Source: Cocleimonas sp. (GTDB taxonomy: Bacteria; Pseudomonadota; Gammaproteobacteria; Thiotrichales; Thiotrichaceae). Taken from it: a stretch of 64,000 nt of DNA. Made by a program: the position numbers and the translations under genes. Below the pieces are notes generated by a model, which saw only the letters and a program-made list of their open reading frames with translations, was not told the origin of the DNA and did not search any database. The DNA is taken from the NCBI GenBank assembly GCA_021647365.1, contig JAKIUW010000011.1, positions 1 to 64,000 of the forward strand, written 5' to 3'. Shown here piece by piece: positions 51,282 to 60,307 of this stretch; positions within the stretch are counted from its first letter, which is position 1, and each line of letters opens with the position of its first letter.

Positions 51282-51366
51282 GTTTTACTCCAATATTAAA
51301 TCTTTATGTTTTTAAAAACGTGCGCTGTTGCGTGTGTTATTCAAGGCGCTATAAATTTGCGCTGTA

Positions 51367-52335
51367 TTATGCCACGTCCCACGGAAAGTTAATAACTTTC
51401 TGTATCGTATTTATCCCTGAAAGTGCCATTAAAACACGGTCAAGTCCAATAGCGACTCCTGCTGACTCAGGAATGCCTGATTTTGCAGCGGCGAGGAAGT
51501 TTTCATCTTGCTTAACGTTCTCTAAATTTAGTTTTTGACGCTGGATATTTTCACTTTGCAAAATATCTTTATTGCGTTGATAACAGGTTTCTTCTTGATA
51601 GCCATTACCTAATTCGCTTTGGCCAAGATAGACTTCAAAACGCATTGCAACGGATGATTTATCTTTGCGTTCACGAATCTTTGCCAAGGCAGATTGTGAT
51701 GCAGGATAATCATAAACAAAGGTTAAGCAGTCGCTTTCAAAGTCTGGCTCAATACAATGCGTAAGTAGTGCATCAAGTAGCGCTTGTCGATCTAAGTCAA
51801 CCGTCTCTAAGCTTGGAATAGACGTGTTTGTGCACTTAACAATGTCAGCGTGTTTAGCGATATGGGGGTTGAGATCAAACTTTTCAAGGAAGAGTTGCTC
51901 GTAAGTGAACTTTTTGTCTTTTTTCTCAAGTGATGGTAGAAGCGCATGTAGTAAATCGCTAACTTCTTGCATCAGTTTTTGTACACTATAATCAACGCGA
52001 TACCATTCGAGTAGCGTGAATTCTGGGTTGTGATTTCTGCCTGCTTCACCTTCTCGCCAAACTTTACAAATTTGGTAAATATCGCCACTGCCTGCGGCGA
52101 GTAAGCGCTTCATAGGGTACTCAGGAGAGGTGTGCAAAAACCTTGAAGTGTTGTTTGTAGCTATACTGTTAAGGAGTTGAAAAGACTGAATGAAAGGATC
52201 GGTATTTCCTGCCTGAGAAAGCGCAGGGGTTTCAACTTCTAAAACATGGCGCTGATGAAAGAAGGTACGAATGTCGTGATTCATCTGAGCGCGTAATTGG
52301 CGTGTTTCTTGGTTTGTCGTGGGTTGCCAATTCAT
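51367..52335 (-). CDS. epmA: EF-P lysine ligase EpmA (GenX/PoxA)
   Basis: A 322-residue class II LysRS paralogue without the anticodon-binding domain; it attaches (R)-beta-lysine to EF-P. Motifs are HVLEVETPALSQAG (motif 1), WREGEAGRNHNPEFTLLEWY (motif 2) and GVAIGLDRVLMALSG (motif 3). Its partners are encoded next to it: efp directly upstream on the same strand and epmB divergent. The ATG at 52335 abuts a G-run repeat, so the whole ribosome-binding region is C-rich repeat sequence without a Shine-Dalgarno motif. MNWQPT aligns with the usual N-terminus of the family, which supports this start. Confidence 0.93.
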   Translation of the reverse strand: MNWQPTTNQETRQLRAQMNHDIRTFFHQRHVLEVETPALSQAGNTDPFIQSFQLLNSIATNNTSRFLHTSPEYPMKRLLAAGSGDIYQICKVWREGEAGRNHNPEFTLLEWYRVDYSVQKLMQEVSDLLHALLPSLEKKDKKFTYEQLFLEKFDLNPHIAKHADIVKCTNTSIPSLETVDLDRQALLDALLTHCIEPDFESDCLTFVYDYPASQSALAKIRERKDKSSVAMRFEVYLGQSELGNGYQEETCYQRNKDILQSENIQRQKLNLENVKQDENFLAAAKSGIPESAGVAIGLDRVLMALSGINTIQKVINFPWDVA

Positions 52336-52362
52336 GCTGTAAAAGTGGGGGGGGTGTGCTTT
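52333..52362 (+). repeat. G-run repeat copy at the epmA start
   Basis: CATGCTGTAAAAGT, then eight G and TGTGCTT. The CAT at its edge is the complement of the epmA ATG. It has one G more than other copies. Confidence 0.9.
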
Positions 52363-52386
52363 ATAAAGTATTCAATAGGGCTTGGA

Positions 52387-52959
52387 TTAAGACTCTTTGG
52401 CACGAGATAGGTATTCGCCCGTACGGGTATCAATCTTTACGACTTCTCCTTCTTCAACAAATAGAGGGACTTTTATTTCAGCGCCTGTTTCAACCGTGGC
52501 TGGTTTTGTCGCACCTTGTGCGGTGTTTCCTTGAACGCCAGGGTCACATTCGGTGATTTTCAAGTCAACAAAGTTAGGTGGGGTTACGCTCAACGGTGCA
52601 TTATTCCAAAGTGTCACGATATATATTTCTTGTGCTTTTAGCCAATGTTTAACATCTTCAATAGCTGCTTCGCCAGCGGCGTGTTGCTCAAAACTGGTTG
52701 GTTCCATAAAGTGCCAAAACTCACCATCTTCGTAGAGGTACTCCATATCTATTTCCATCACATCAGCCGCTTCAACTTTATCGCCTGACTTAAATGTCTT
52801 ATCAATCACGCGGCCTGTTTTTAGGTTACGGATCTTCACACGGCTAAATGCCTGACCTTTACCGGGTTTTACAAATTCATTTTCTACAATCGTGTAGGGG
52901 TCGCCGTCCATTATAAACTTGAGACCGCTTTTAAATTCACTGGTATTATAAGTTGCCAT
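52387..52959 (-). CDS. efp: Elongation factor P
   Basis: A 190-residue translation factor that rescues ribosomes stalled at polyproline stretches. The acceptor lysine for beta-lysylation is K34 in VKPGKGQAFSR, in agreement with epmA and epmB next door. Domains are KOW-like (1-65) and two OB folds. I place the start at MATYNTSEF (52959), preceded by GGAGAG at the right distance, not at the earlier in-frame codon (52974). Confidence 0.96.
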   Translation of the reverse strand: MATYNTSEFKSGLKFIMDGDPYTIVENEFVKPGKGQAFSRVKIRNLKTGRVIDKTFKSGDKVEAADVMEIDMEYLYEDGEFWHFMEPTSFEQHAAGEAAIEDVKHWLKAQEIYIVTLWNNAPLSVTPPNFVDLKITECDPGVQGNTAQGATKPATVETGAEIKVPLFVEEGEVVKIDTRTGEYLSRAKES

Positions 52960-52995
52960 TTTGGCTCTCCACACTAGATAGAAAAATTAGAACAG

Positions 52996-54039
52996 ATGAT
53001 AACTGCTAAAGCATTAAAAGTTAAAGATGAATCTCAAGATAATTTGCACACCTATTCAAACGGTATTTCTTGGCAAAGGGCACTTGCCAATGCGGTAAGA
53101 GACCCATATGAACTCTTACAGTGTCTGGGTTTGTCTGATGATAAATATGAAAAGCAGTTGTATCTACCTGATAATTTTAAATTATTAGTGCCGCATTCAT
53201 ATATTGCTAAAATGAAAAAAGGTGATTGGAATGATCCTTTACTTAAGCAAGTTCTCCCGATTCAGGATGAAAAAAAGTCAGTAGCAGGTTTTGTTGCTGA
53301 TCCTGTGGGTGATTTAAATGCGGTTATTTCATCGGGTGTATTACAAAAATATCAAGGTAGAGTGTTGTTAATCACAACAGGGGCATGTGCGGTACATTGC
53401 CGCTATTGTTTTAGACGGCACTTTCCTTATGCCAGTTCGATGCCTGATAAGGATAAGTGGCAGGAAACCTTAGCTTCTATCCAAAACGATAAAAGTATCC
53501 ATGAAGTTATTTTAAGTGGGGGAGACCCATTGATGATTCCTGATGATCGTTTGCAAGCAATGTGTGAGGATATTGTCAAAATCCCTCATATTAAAACTTT
53601 ACGCGTTCATACGCGTATCCCCGTTTTTTTACCAGAACGAATTAATGAAACCTTTTTAGCGTGGGCGACGGCGTTGCCTATTCAAAAAGTGATGGTGATA
53701 CATGCAAACCACGCTAATGAGCTAGATCAAGTAGTTGGAGAGAGTTTGGCAAAGTTGCACGAAGCAGATTTTACGTTATTGAATCAGTCCGTACTATTAA
53801 AAGGGATAAACGATAGTGTTGAGTCCTTGAGCGCATTAAGTCACCGATTATTCTCATCGAAGGTTTTACCGTATTACTTGCATCAACTAGATAAGGTAGA
53901 GGGAGCGGCTCATTTTGAGGTGGATAGAGAAAAGGCAATCAAACTGCTTAAAGACCTTAAAAAATGCTTGCCGGGTTATTTAACCCCCCGATTAGTGGAA
54001 GAAATTTCGGGCGAACGGTCTAAGCTGGCTATCGAATAA
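52996..54039 (+). CDS. epmB: EF-P (R)-beta-lysine mutase EpmB
   Basis: A 347-residue radical-SAM lysine 2,3-aminomutase that makes (R)-beta-lysine for EF-P modification. The [4Fe-4S] motif is CAVHCRYCFRRHF (C-x3-C-x2-C), followed by SGGDPLMIPDDRL and the PLP lysine region near HQLDKVEGAAHFEV. It diverges from efp with 36 bases between start codons, so the modification pathway shares one control region. Confidence 0.94.
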   Translation: MITAKALKVKDESQDNLHTYSNGISWQRALANAVRDPYELLQCLGLSDDKYEKQLYLPDNFKLLVPHSYIAKMKKGDWNDPLLKQVLPIQDEKKSVAGFVADPVGDLNAVISSGVLQKYQGRVLLITTGACAVHCRYCFRRHFPYASSMPDKDKWQETLASIQNDKSIHEVILSGGDPLMIPDDRLQAMCEDIVKIPHIKTLRVHTRIPVFLPERINETFLAWATALPIQKVMVIHANHANELDQVVGESLAKLHEADFTLLNQSVLLKGINDSVESLSALSHRLFSSKVLPYYLHQLDKVEGAAHFEVDREKAIKLLKDLKKCLPGYLTPRLVEEISGERSKLAIE

Positions 54040-54117
54040 ATGTACGAATAATGTTACAATGGGTGAAATAATACGAACAAATCATTTTATCAAAAATAAC
54101 AAAAATAAGGTTTCACC

Positions 54118-55881
54118 ATGAGCTCACTTATGTTTTCTAAGAAAAAAAATAAAGAATCAGATAGTTCTACATCAGCTAAAAAAGTTGTTAAACCCGCCAA
54201 GCGTGCTGATAAAGAACAGAAATCACAACATATTGATATTTGTACGGTAGCGAAAGCGAGAACATGGGTCTCCAGTTTACCTTTGACTGATATGGGCGAA
54301 ACTACACGTCAGCTTTTTATCGGTTTAACACAGTTTAACCAAGAGCCAATTGCACCACAAACAAGAATTGATATTACAGAGGTTATTTTGCCTTATGTGA
54401 AAATGGTGCTTGAAAACTTAGACAGACATTTCCTAAGCCGTTCTTTTCCTTTACCAGAAAGAAGCCAAAAGATTTTTGATCTAAAAAAATCATTACTGAT
54501 GGAAACAGCAGGTTCTTATCAGCTAGCGGCACTTGAGATGCTGACAAAACGATCAGTATCTAAAAAGAGATTACTGTTATCAATTGATCGCGCCATCAAA
54601 TACATGAGCCAAGTTTTAATGAATGGTTATGAAGTGTATGCAAAATATGATCAAGCAATCTGGCATGATTTGCATCACTTGTTCTTGTTAGCCAGTGAAA
54701 ATAAATTAGAGAATAAAGTAGCGCCCAATAAAGATGATGCGCATGAAGATAGAATGAGCATCAGCGATCACTATATGTTGATTAACTTGATAGCACTTGC
54801 TGCGCCTAATACTTTGCGTCAAGGTGAAATAAAGCGTATAGAAGAATTCTTTAAGCTATGCCTTAAAGATGTTTCTCTTCTTTCAAATGCATCCAGCTTA
54901 AAAGCTAAATATGCACACATTGCACTTTTGAATAGCGATGAGCCCGCATCGTTGATGCCAGTGAGTGATTTGGTTAACTCACCAACGAGTCGAATTTTTG
55001 ATCTATCTAAAGTTATTAATCACTTGGATCAATTTGTCGGTTTAAGCGCGCAATCGGATTTAGGAACACATGATAAATGGCCTATGCTAACCCACAGTTT
55101 GGCTAAGCGTTTAGTCTATGTGTTGACAACTATTCGTAACCGTCGTTACAAACGATTCTCACGTGACGAGAAGTTATCAATGGCTATTCGTATGTCGGAT
55201 GTTATTGAAATGATTCGAGAGAATGATGTTGATTCTTTTGCTGCACAAATTAATGAAAGTGTTGAAGAAGATAACATCTACGAAGCATTGGCCAATGAAG
55301 AGGGTGTTTCTAGTCCATGGACAGAAGTTGACCTTGATATGTTGGCAGAAGATAGCGATGTTCAACTTCATAGCTGGCAAATTGAAAACAGTAGTTCAGG
55401 TGGTTATGGATTACGACAGGTTAAAAGCGAGCAAAGTAGCGCGCGCGTTGGTGAGTTAGTTGCAGTTAAAGACCCAAAAGATGAAGCAGATCAATGGCAA
55501 ATAGCCGTTGTTCGTTGGATGGATTCTTTCCGTGAGATTGGCTTAAAGGTTGGACTAGAAATATTGTCACTGCATGGCATGATGGTACAAGTTGATGAAA
55601 TCAAAAACCGTGAAATATCTCAAAAGCTTCCAGTAGAAGGGATATTACTACCTACGATTGATGGCGCTAGAAAAGAAGCAAATCTTATTTTTCCAGGCTT
55701 TATATTCCAAGTTGATGATGAATTAACAATAACCTTGGGTTCACGTCAGCAACACATTCGCATTACAAGCGTTGATGATACCGTTGGATCATTCTCTTAC
55801 TGTGGTTATGATAATCGTGAAGTTGAAGATATTGTAGAAGGATCATTAGAAGCATTTGAGGGTGTTTGGGAATTTTTATAA
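54118..55881 (+). CDS. Unknown protein, possible PilZ-like c-di-GMP effector
   Basis: A 587-residue cytosolic protein with a Lys/Ser-rich N-terminus (residues 1-40). The first two thirds are mostly helical, without recognised motifs. The last 200 residues look beta-rich; HSWQIENSSSGGYGLRQVKS with its N-x-S-x2-G resembles the conserved part of PilZ domains, although the arginine signature is unclear. The next gene encodes a FimX-like protein with a degenerate EAL domain, which supports a c-di-GMP setting. A strong terminator follows. Family assignment is tentative. Confidence 0.5.
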   Translation: MSSLMFSKKKNKESDSSTSAKKVVKPAKRADKEQKSQHIDICTVAKARTWVSSLPLTDMGETTRQLFIGLTQFNQEPIAPQTRIDITEVILPYVKMVLENLDRHFLSRSFPLPERSQKIFDLKKSLLMETAGSYQLAALEMLTKRSVSKKRLLLSIDRAIKYMSQVLMNGYEVYAKYDQAIWHDLHHLFLLASENKLENKVAPNKDDAHEDRMSISDHYMLINLIALAAPNTLRQGEIKRIEEFFKLCLKDVSLLSNASSLKAKYAHIALLNSDEPASLMPVSDLVNSPTSRIFDLSKVINHLDQFVGLSAQSDLGTHDKWPMLTHSLAKRLVYVLTTIRNRRYKRFSRDEKLSMAIRMSDVIEMIRENDVDSFAAQINESVEEDNIYEALANEEGVSSPWTEVDLDMLAEDSDVQLHSWQIENSSSGGYGLRQVKSEQSSARVGELVAVKDPKDEADQWQIAVVRWMDSFREIGLKVGLEILSLHGMMVQVDEIKNREISQKLPVEGILLPTIDGARKEANLIFPGFIFQVDDELTITLGSRQQHIRITSVDDTVGSFSYCGYDNREVEDIVEGSLEAFEGVWEFL

Positions 55882-55908
55882 ACTTTTTAAACTAAAGATT
55901 AAAACTTA

Positions 55909-55948
55909 AAGCCTTATCCCAACATGTTGTGGGGTAAGGCTTTTTTTA
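55909..55948 (+). terminator. Intrinsic terminator after the PilZ-like gene
   Basis: AAGCCTTATCCC and GGGGTAAGGCTT form a long stem, followed by TTTTTTATT. It separates this gene from the following EAL-like gene. Confidence 0.87.
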
Positions 55949-55953
55949 TTAAA

Positions 55954-55980
55954 CATCCTGTAAAAGTGGGGGGGTGTGAA
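55954..55980 (+). repeat. G-run repeat copy
   Basis: CATCCTGTAAAAGT, then seven G and TGTGAA. It directly follows the terminator. Confidence 0.9.
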
Positions 55981-56093
55981 TTCACAGGGTGTACTTGCTC
56001 AAGATTTCCTTAAACTATCCATCTATCCCCATTTTTTTTACAATAGTCGGGTAACTCTATCGTTTAATTGTGTCATTAAAGTATTGTTCCCTC

Positions 56094-57719
56094 ATGGGAT
56101 ACAACGACTTACAATGCCTGTTGATTGGAGAACGATCAAACAGCTACAAGAATTTGGCGAAAATATTGGCTACACATGAGTCAAATATCTATGCGAAATA
56201 TATTGATGCAGATAAGGTCTCAATCAAGCGCGCGCTAAAAAAACAAAGAACTGCGACACTTATTTTTATATCGGATGAAGTTCCTTTCTCGCTGGAGTCT
56301 CTTTCTGATCTAGTTTGGCAGTATTCCTCTGATGCGATTATCGTTATTCTCACCGAAAAAACAGCGACAACATCTTTAAAGAAGCCTTTTAACAATACCC
56401 AAATTTCAAAATTACATTTAGATATTAAAGCTCAAAATGATTCACGGTTGTATTTGGAGTATTTGATACAAGCGATTCAATTAAAAAAAGAATTTCGTCG
56501 TTGTAAACACTTTTTAAGTGTTGCAGAACAACGTTGCCAATGGCTTGTTGACTCTAGTCATGAAGCTGTCGCCTTCATTGGTAGAGATCTACATCTTTAT
56601 GCAAATACAGCATATCTTGGTTTATTTGATATTGATTCAATTCATGAGTTGCCTTCAATTCCTGTTAGAGAATTAATGGTTGAAAATGAGCGTAGTCTTT
56701 TTGATGGTTTCGTTAAAAAGCAAATAAGGAAGCATGAAATAAAGCATTCTCTCGTTATTTCTTTGAAAAAACGTAACGGAAAAACATTTAGGGCAAATGT
56801 TCATATTATTCCATCGGTATATAGAGGGAGTCCTTGCTTGCAGCTTTGGGTGCATCCTCTGAATGCCTTCATGCACAAACAGGAGCTTAATCAAAAAAAT
56901 AACGAAGAAAAATCAAAAAAAAGCAGTCTACAAGATCAACTTTTGATTAAAGATGAGAATGCTATTGAAGTGTTAAACAAGAATGTGGTGACAGAAACAT
57001 CCATACTTCACAGTATTATTAAAAGAAAAGAAGCAACGATCACCGCTCAAAAGCTGGGCGGTATGAAAGCAACTAAAGGTAAAAATACCGATGAGCACCA
57101 CTTGCTCTCGTTGAAAGTACCCGCGCCACAAATAATGGGTATTGAAAACCTACTTTTCACAGAGGGAGGGATAGGTTTAAAAGAGAAACGCCAGATATTT
57201 TGGGATAAAGTGAAAATCACAAGATTATTACAAACGCTGATCAAGAAAAAGAATCTTAAAACAAATCTGTTAGTGTGCCTTAATGAAGCAACAACGACGG
57301 ATAAAAACTTCTTTAAATGGTTTAAACCAGGATTGGGTAAAATAGGTATAAAAACCTCAAAGCTAATCTTTTTATTGCCTGCTCAAGTCGATAAGAAAGA
57401 GCTGCAATCCTTGTTAAAGCTTACCCGTGAATTACGCTTATTCAATAGTAAGATAGGGCTGGATGGTTTTTCAGCTACATCAGAAGCGCTGACGTTATTA
57501 AAACACCTCAGGCCAAATTATGTCAGGTTGTCTTTACCTTGGGTTAAAAAAATTGAAGGCAATGAATCAAGAGAAGTTGCCTTAGCTAGTTTTATTCGTC
57601 AGTTAGAATCTAGAAATATTCAAGTCATAGCACCCTGTGACTTAAGCAAAGATATGAGACGACTGTTTACTCTGTCGGGCGTGTCCTTTTGTCAGGAAAG
57701 AACATTAAAAAGTGGTTAA
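56094..57719 (+). CDS. FimX-like protein: receiver-like, PAS and degenerate EAL domains
   Basis: A protein of about 541 residues. An N-terminal receiver-like domain (QCLLIGERSNSYKNLAKIL, LIFISDEVPF) precedes a PAS domain (LVDSSHEAVAFIGRDLHLYANTAYLGLF) and a C-terminal EAL-type barrel that lacks the EAL, the metal-binding residues and the usual end (IGLDGFSATSEALTLLKHLRPNYVRL is recognisable). It should bind rather than cut c-di-GMP, as FimX does in twitching motility. The GGDEF domain of FimX is missing; a charged linker replaces it. I chose the ATG at 56094; a GTG at 56070 is in frame. Confidence 0.65.
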   Translation: MGYNDLQCLLIGERSNSYKNLAKILATHESNIYAKYIDADKVSIKRALKKQRTATLIFISDEVPFSLESLSDLVWQYSSDAIIVILTEKTATTSLKKPFNNTQISKLHLDIKAQNDSRLYLEYLIQAIQLKKEFRRCKHFLSVAEQRCQWLVDSSHEAVAFIGRDLHLYANTAYLGLFDIDSIHELPSIPVRELMVENERSLFDGFVKKQIRKHEIKHSLVISLKKRNGKTFRANVHIIPSVYRGSPCLQLWVHPLNAFMHKQELNQKNNEEKSKKSSLQDQLLIKDENAIEVLNKNVVTETSILHSIIKRKEATITAQKLGGMKATKGKNTDEHHLLSLKVPAPQIMGIENLLFTEGGIGLKEKRQIFWDKVKITRLLQTLIKKKNLKTNLLVCLNEATTTDKNFFKWFKPGLGKIGIKTSKLIFLLPAQVDKKELQSLLKLTRELRLFNSKIGLDGFSATSEALTLLKHLRPNYVRLSLPWVKKIEGNESREVALASFIRQLESRNIQVIAPCDLSKDMRRLFTLSGVSFCQERTLKSG

Positions 57720-57766
57720 AAAACATACAATACAGTTATAAAATAAAACCAACCTGAACTAGATAA

Positions 57767-58984
57767 ATGACTCATAACGCCCCTAACTTATTACCTATTG
57801 GAACCCAAGCATTAAGCTTACGCCTAGTAAACTCCGTAGATGAATTTAAATCATTGCAGAAAAACTGGGATAATCTCTACGATAAGTGCGATAAGAATAG
57901 TGTTTTTAGTAGTTGGGATTGGGTATTTACTTGGTGGGAGGTTTTTAAAGATCAGTTTGAAAGGGAGCTATTCATACTCTGTTTTTATCAAGGTGATATG
58001 TTAGTTGGCATAGCACCTTTTCAGATATGTAAGGGACGTTTTCCTAAATCACTGTTGCAAGGAAAAACACTTCAATTTATTGGTAATGGTGAGGCTTACG
58101 AAGATAGTATTGTCAGTGAGTCCCAAGATTTTATCGTACTACCTGAATTAGAAGCTGAAATGGTTTCTTTGGTATCCGAATACCTAGTTAAACATAGTCA
58201 TAAGTGGAATTTTGCTGATTTTGAATTCCTTTTAAAAGACGCATTAATTCTTCAGTGTTTCGATGATGATGGCAAAGAATATAATAAAAATAACAGTCAG
58301 GTAGCGCGACAAAAAATAGAATATGGTGTTCGCTTTTCTATTCCAAAAATGGAAAGCTATGAAGAATATCAATCTAAAATGGGGGGTCGTTGGCGAAAGA
58401 TGCTTGGCAAGAAGGGTAGAAAACTTGCTCGTGATGGAGAAGTACGAACAGAATCAGCAGAGACATTAGATTCAATAAAGCCAGCGCTAATACAATTAGC
58501 AGAGATGAATTGTTATCGTTGGAAAGAGAAAACAGGAAGTTGTATTTTTGACTCTTCTCGTTTTGTGGAGTTTCATCAAAAAGTTATGGCGCGTCTTATC
58601 CCGAAAAATAGAGCGATCATTAAAACCTTATATTTAGATGATAATGCTCTAGCCTCATATTATACGTTTAGTGATAAGGGTCGAATTCATTATTACCAAA
58701 GTGGTTTCTATGCTAAATATGCAAATAAGTATTCGCCGTTATTTTTATTAGTTTGTAATGAAATAGGCGAGTCGATTAAAAACAATCAAATGTTTGATTT
58801 TATGTTTGCAGATGATAAAAATTCTTATAAAAAAGATCAGTACTGCTGTGAATATGAAAGCATGTATCGCTTGCGTTGGACGTCTCAGCCGATTAGGTTT
58901 TCTGCTTACAGCAGCGCAAAGAAAATTCAAAACAACGTACAACACATTAAAAGTAAGCTAGCGAAGCTAAAAAATAAAAACTAA
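57767..58984 (+). CDS. GNAT/FemAB-like acyltransferase (CelD/BioF2 type)
   Basis: A 405-residue cytosolic protein of the double-GNAT family found in exopolysaccharide and cell-envelope loci. Key parts are the N-terminal FSSWDWVFTWWEVF, the basic SKMGGRWRKMLGKKGRKLAR segment and the second GNAT-like half (AIIKTLYLDDNALASYYTF, YYQSGFYAKYANKYSPLFLL). It probably transfers an acyl or aminoacyl group to a sugar or peptide; the substrate is unknown. It lies 47 bases after the FimX-like gene and 19 before the glycosyltransferase, on the same strand, so it belongs to a small envelope cluster. Confidence 0.75.
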   Translation: MTHNAPNLLPIGTQALSLRLVNSVDEFKSLQKNWDNLYDKCDKNSVFSSWDWVFTWWEVFKDQFERELFILCFYQGDMLVGIAPFQICKGRFPKSLLQGKTLQFIGNGEAYEDSIVSESQDFIVLPELEAEMVSLVSEYLVKHSHKWNFADFEFLLKDALILQCFDDDGKEYNKNNSQVARQKIEYGVRFSIPKMESYEEYQSKMGGRWRKMLGKKGRKLARDGEVRTESAETLDSIKPALIQLAEMNCYRWKEKTGSCIFDSSRFVEFHQKVMARLIPKNRAIIKTLYLDDNALASYYTFSDKGRIHYYQSGFYAKYANKYSPLFLLVCNEIGESIKNNQMFDFMFADDKNSYKKDQYCCEYESMYRLRWTSQPIRFSAYSSAKKIQNNVQHIKSKLAKLKNKN

Positions 58985-59003
58985 AAATAACGAGAGAGTC
59001 ATT

Positions 59004-60125
59004 ATGCATATCGTACACATAATAGAACCAATGGAACACGGTGTATTTATCTGGGTTGTGGATATGGCTAACCGACTGGTAAGGGACGGTTATCGCGTTA
59101 CTGTTTTACATTCGATTCGTGAGCATACGCCTGAAAACTGGCGCGAAATGTTTGATTCAAAAGTAGAGCTGATTCATGTACAAATGAGTCGTTCGATTGA
59201 TCCTATTGTTGATACAAAAGCATTGATTAGTTTGGTTAAAAATATCAAGCAATTAAACCCAGATATTATTCACACACATTCATCTAAAGGTGGTTTTTTA
59301 GCACGAGTAGCAGGCTTCATTTTGCGTAAAAACGATCGCTTACTTTACACTTCTCACGCCATTCATTATCCCTTGATTAAAAAACCACTCAAACGAAAAA
59401 TTTATAAATATCTTGAGCATGTTGGTTATTGGCTCGGTGGAACTATTGTTGCCTGTGGTAAAGAAGAGTTTGAAATAATTTCTGATGAAATTACTTACGG
59501 TAATACCAAGAGGTTGATACGCATCAGTAATGGAATCGACACATCACAACTAACGCCAAAAGATTACAGCTTAAAAAATGATAAGATAAAAATTGGTGTT
59601 GTTGGTCGTATTTCCATGCAAAAAGCACCGTGGGTTTTTGCAGATATTGCTCGTAAAGTAAATGCAAAACGAGATGATGTTGAGTTTGTTTGGATTGGCG
59701 GTGGTGAAAAAGAAGATGTTGATAACCTTGAATCGGCTGGCGTAAAAATCACAGGCATGATGGATAGAACAGAAGTGCTAAAAATGTTGCCATCGCTTGA
59801 TATATTCTTTCAAACATCTGCGTACGAAGGGCTTTCATTGGCATTGTTAGAAGCGCAGGCTTCAGGTATCCCTGCTGTAGTCACCAAGATCCCAGGCAAT
59901 GATGAAGTCGTCCAGCATGGTCAAACAGGCTTTGTTGGTGAGACAGAAGAAATTCTAATGAAGCACTTAGAAGAGTTGATTGATTCAGAAGAAAAATGTA
60001 TCACAATGGGAAAATACGCAAAGCAACATACAGAAGAACATTTCTCATTACCTGTTATGGCAGATCAATACAAAGAAAAGTATAAGGAGCTAATTCAAGT
60101 GCACGGTGACTTGAAGTTCAGCTAA
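59004..60125 (+). CDS. Glycosyltransferase family 4
   Basis: A 373-residue GT-B-fold retaining glycosyltransferase. MHIVHIIEPMEHGVFIWVVD (acceptor side), IIHTHSSKGGFLARVAG, and the donor-binding IGVVGRISMQKAPWVFADIA, then TSAYEGLSLALLEAQASGIPAV with the E-x7-E pattern, are family signatures. It probably adds a hexose to an exopolysaccharide or lipid-linked oligosaccharide. It is coupled to the preceding acyltransferase (19-base gap). Substrates cannot be told from sequence. Confidence 0.87.
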   Translation: MHIVHIIEPMEHGVFIWVVDMANRLVRDGYRVTVLHSIREHTPENWREMFDSKVELIHVQMSRSIDPIVDTKALISLVKNIKQLNPDIIHTHSSKGGFLARVAGFILRKNDRLLYTSHAIHYPLIKKPLKRKIYKYLEHVGYWLGGTIVACGKEEFEIISDEITYGNTKRLIRISNGIDTSQLTPKDYSLKNDKIKIGVVGRISMQKAPWVFADIARKVNAKRDDVEFVWIGGGEKEDVDNLESAGVKITGMMDRTEVLKMLPSLDIFFQTSAYEGLSLALLEAQASGIPAVVTKIPGNDEVVQHGQTGFVGETEEILMKHLEELIDSEEKCITMGKYAKQHTEEHFSLPVMADQYKEKYKELIQVHGDLKFS

Positions 60126-60222
60126 TACCCAAGGGTTAAGCTGAGATTATTTTTAATAAACTGTAAAATCAAATGCTTGCGCTATATTTTCCTTTCTGAT
60201 TATGGAATTGAGTAATTGGAAA

Positions 60223-60238
60223 CATCATGTAAAACTAG
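60223..60238 (+). repeat. G-run repeat copy cut by an insertion
   Basis: CATCATGTAAAACTAG, then the sequence changes abruptly to ATACTCTG. The G run and TGTG end are missing. A GGTGTGCATTG at 61332-61342 could be the displaced other half. Confidence 0.75.
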
Positions 60239-60307
60239 ATACTCTGTTCCAGATAAAGGAAATTATCGATATACGTATAAGTTTTTCCGATTATGCTGAA
60301 GTATTAT

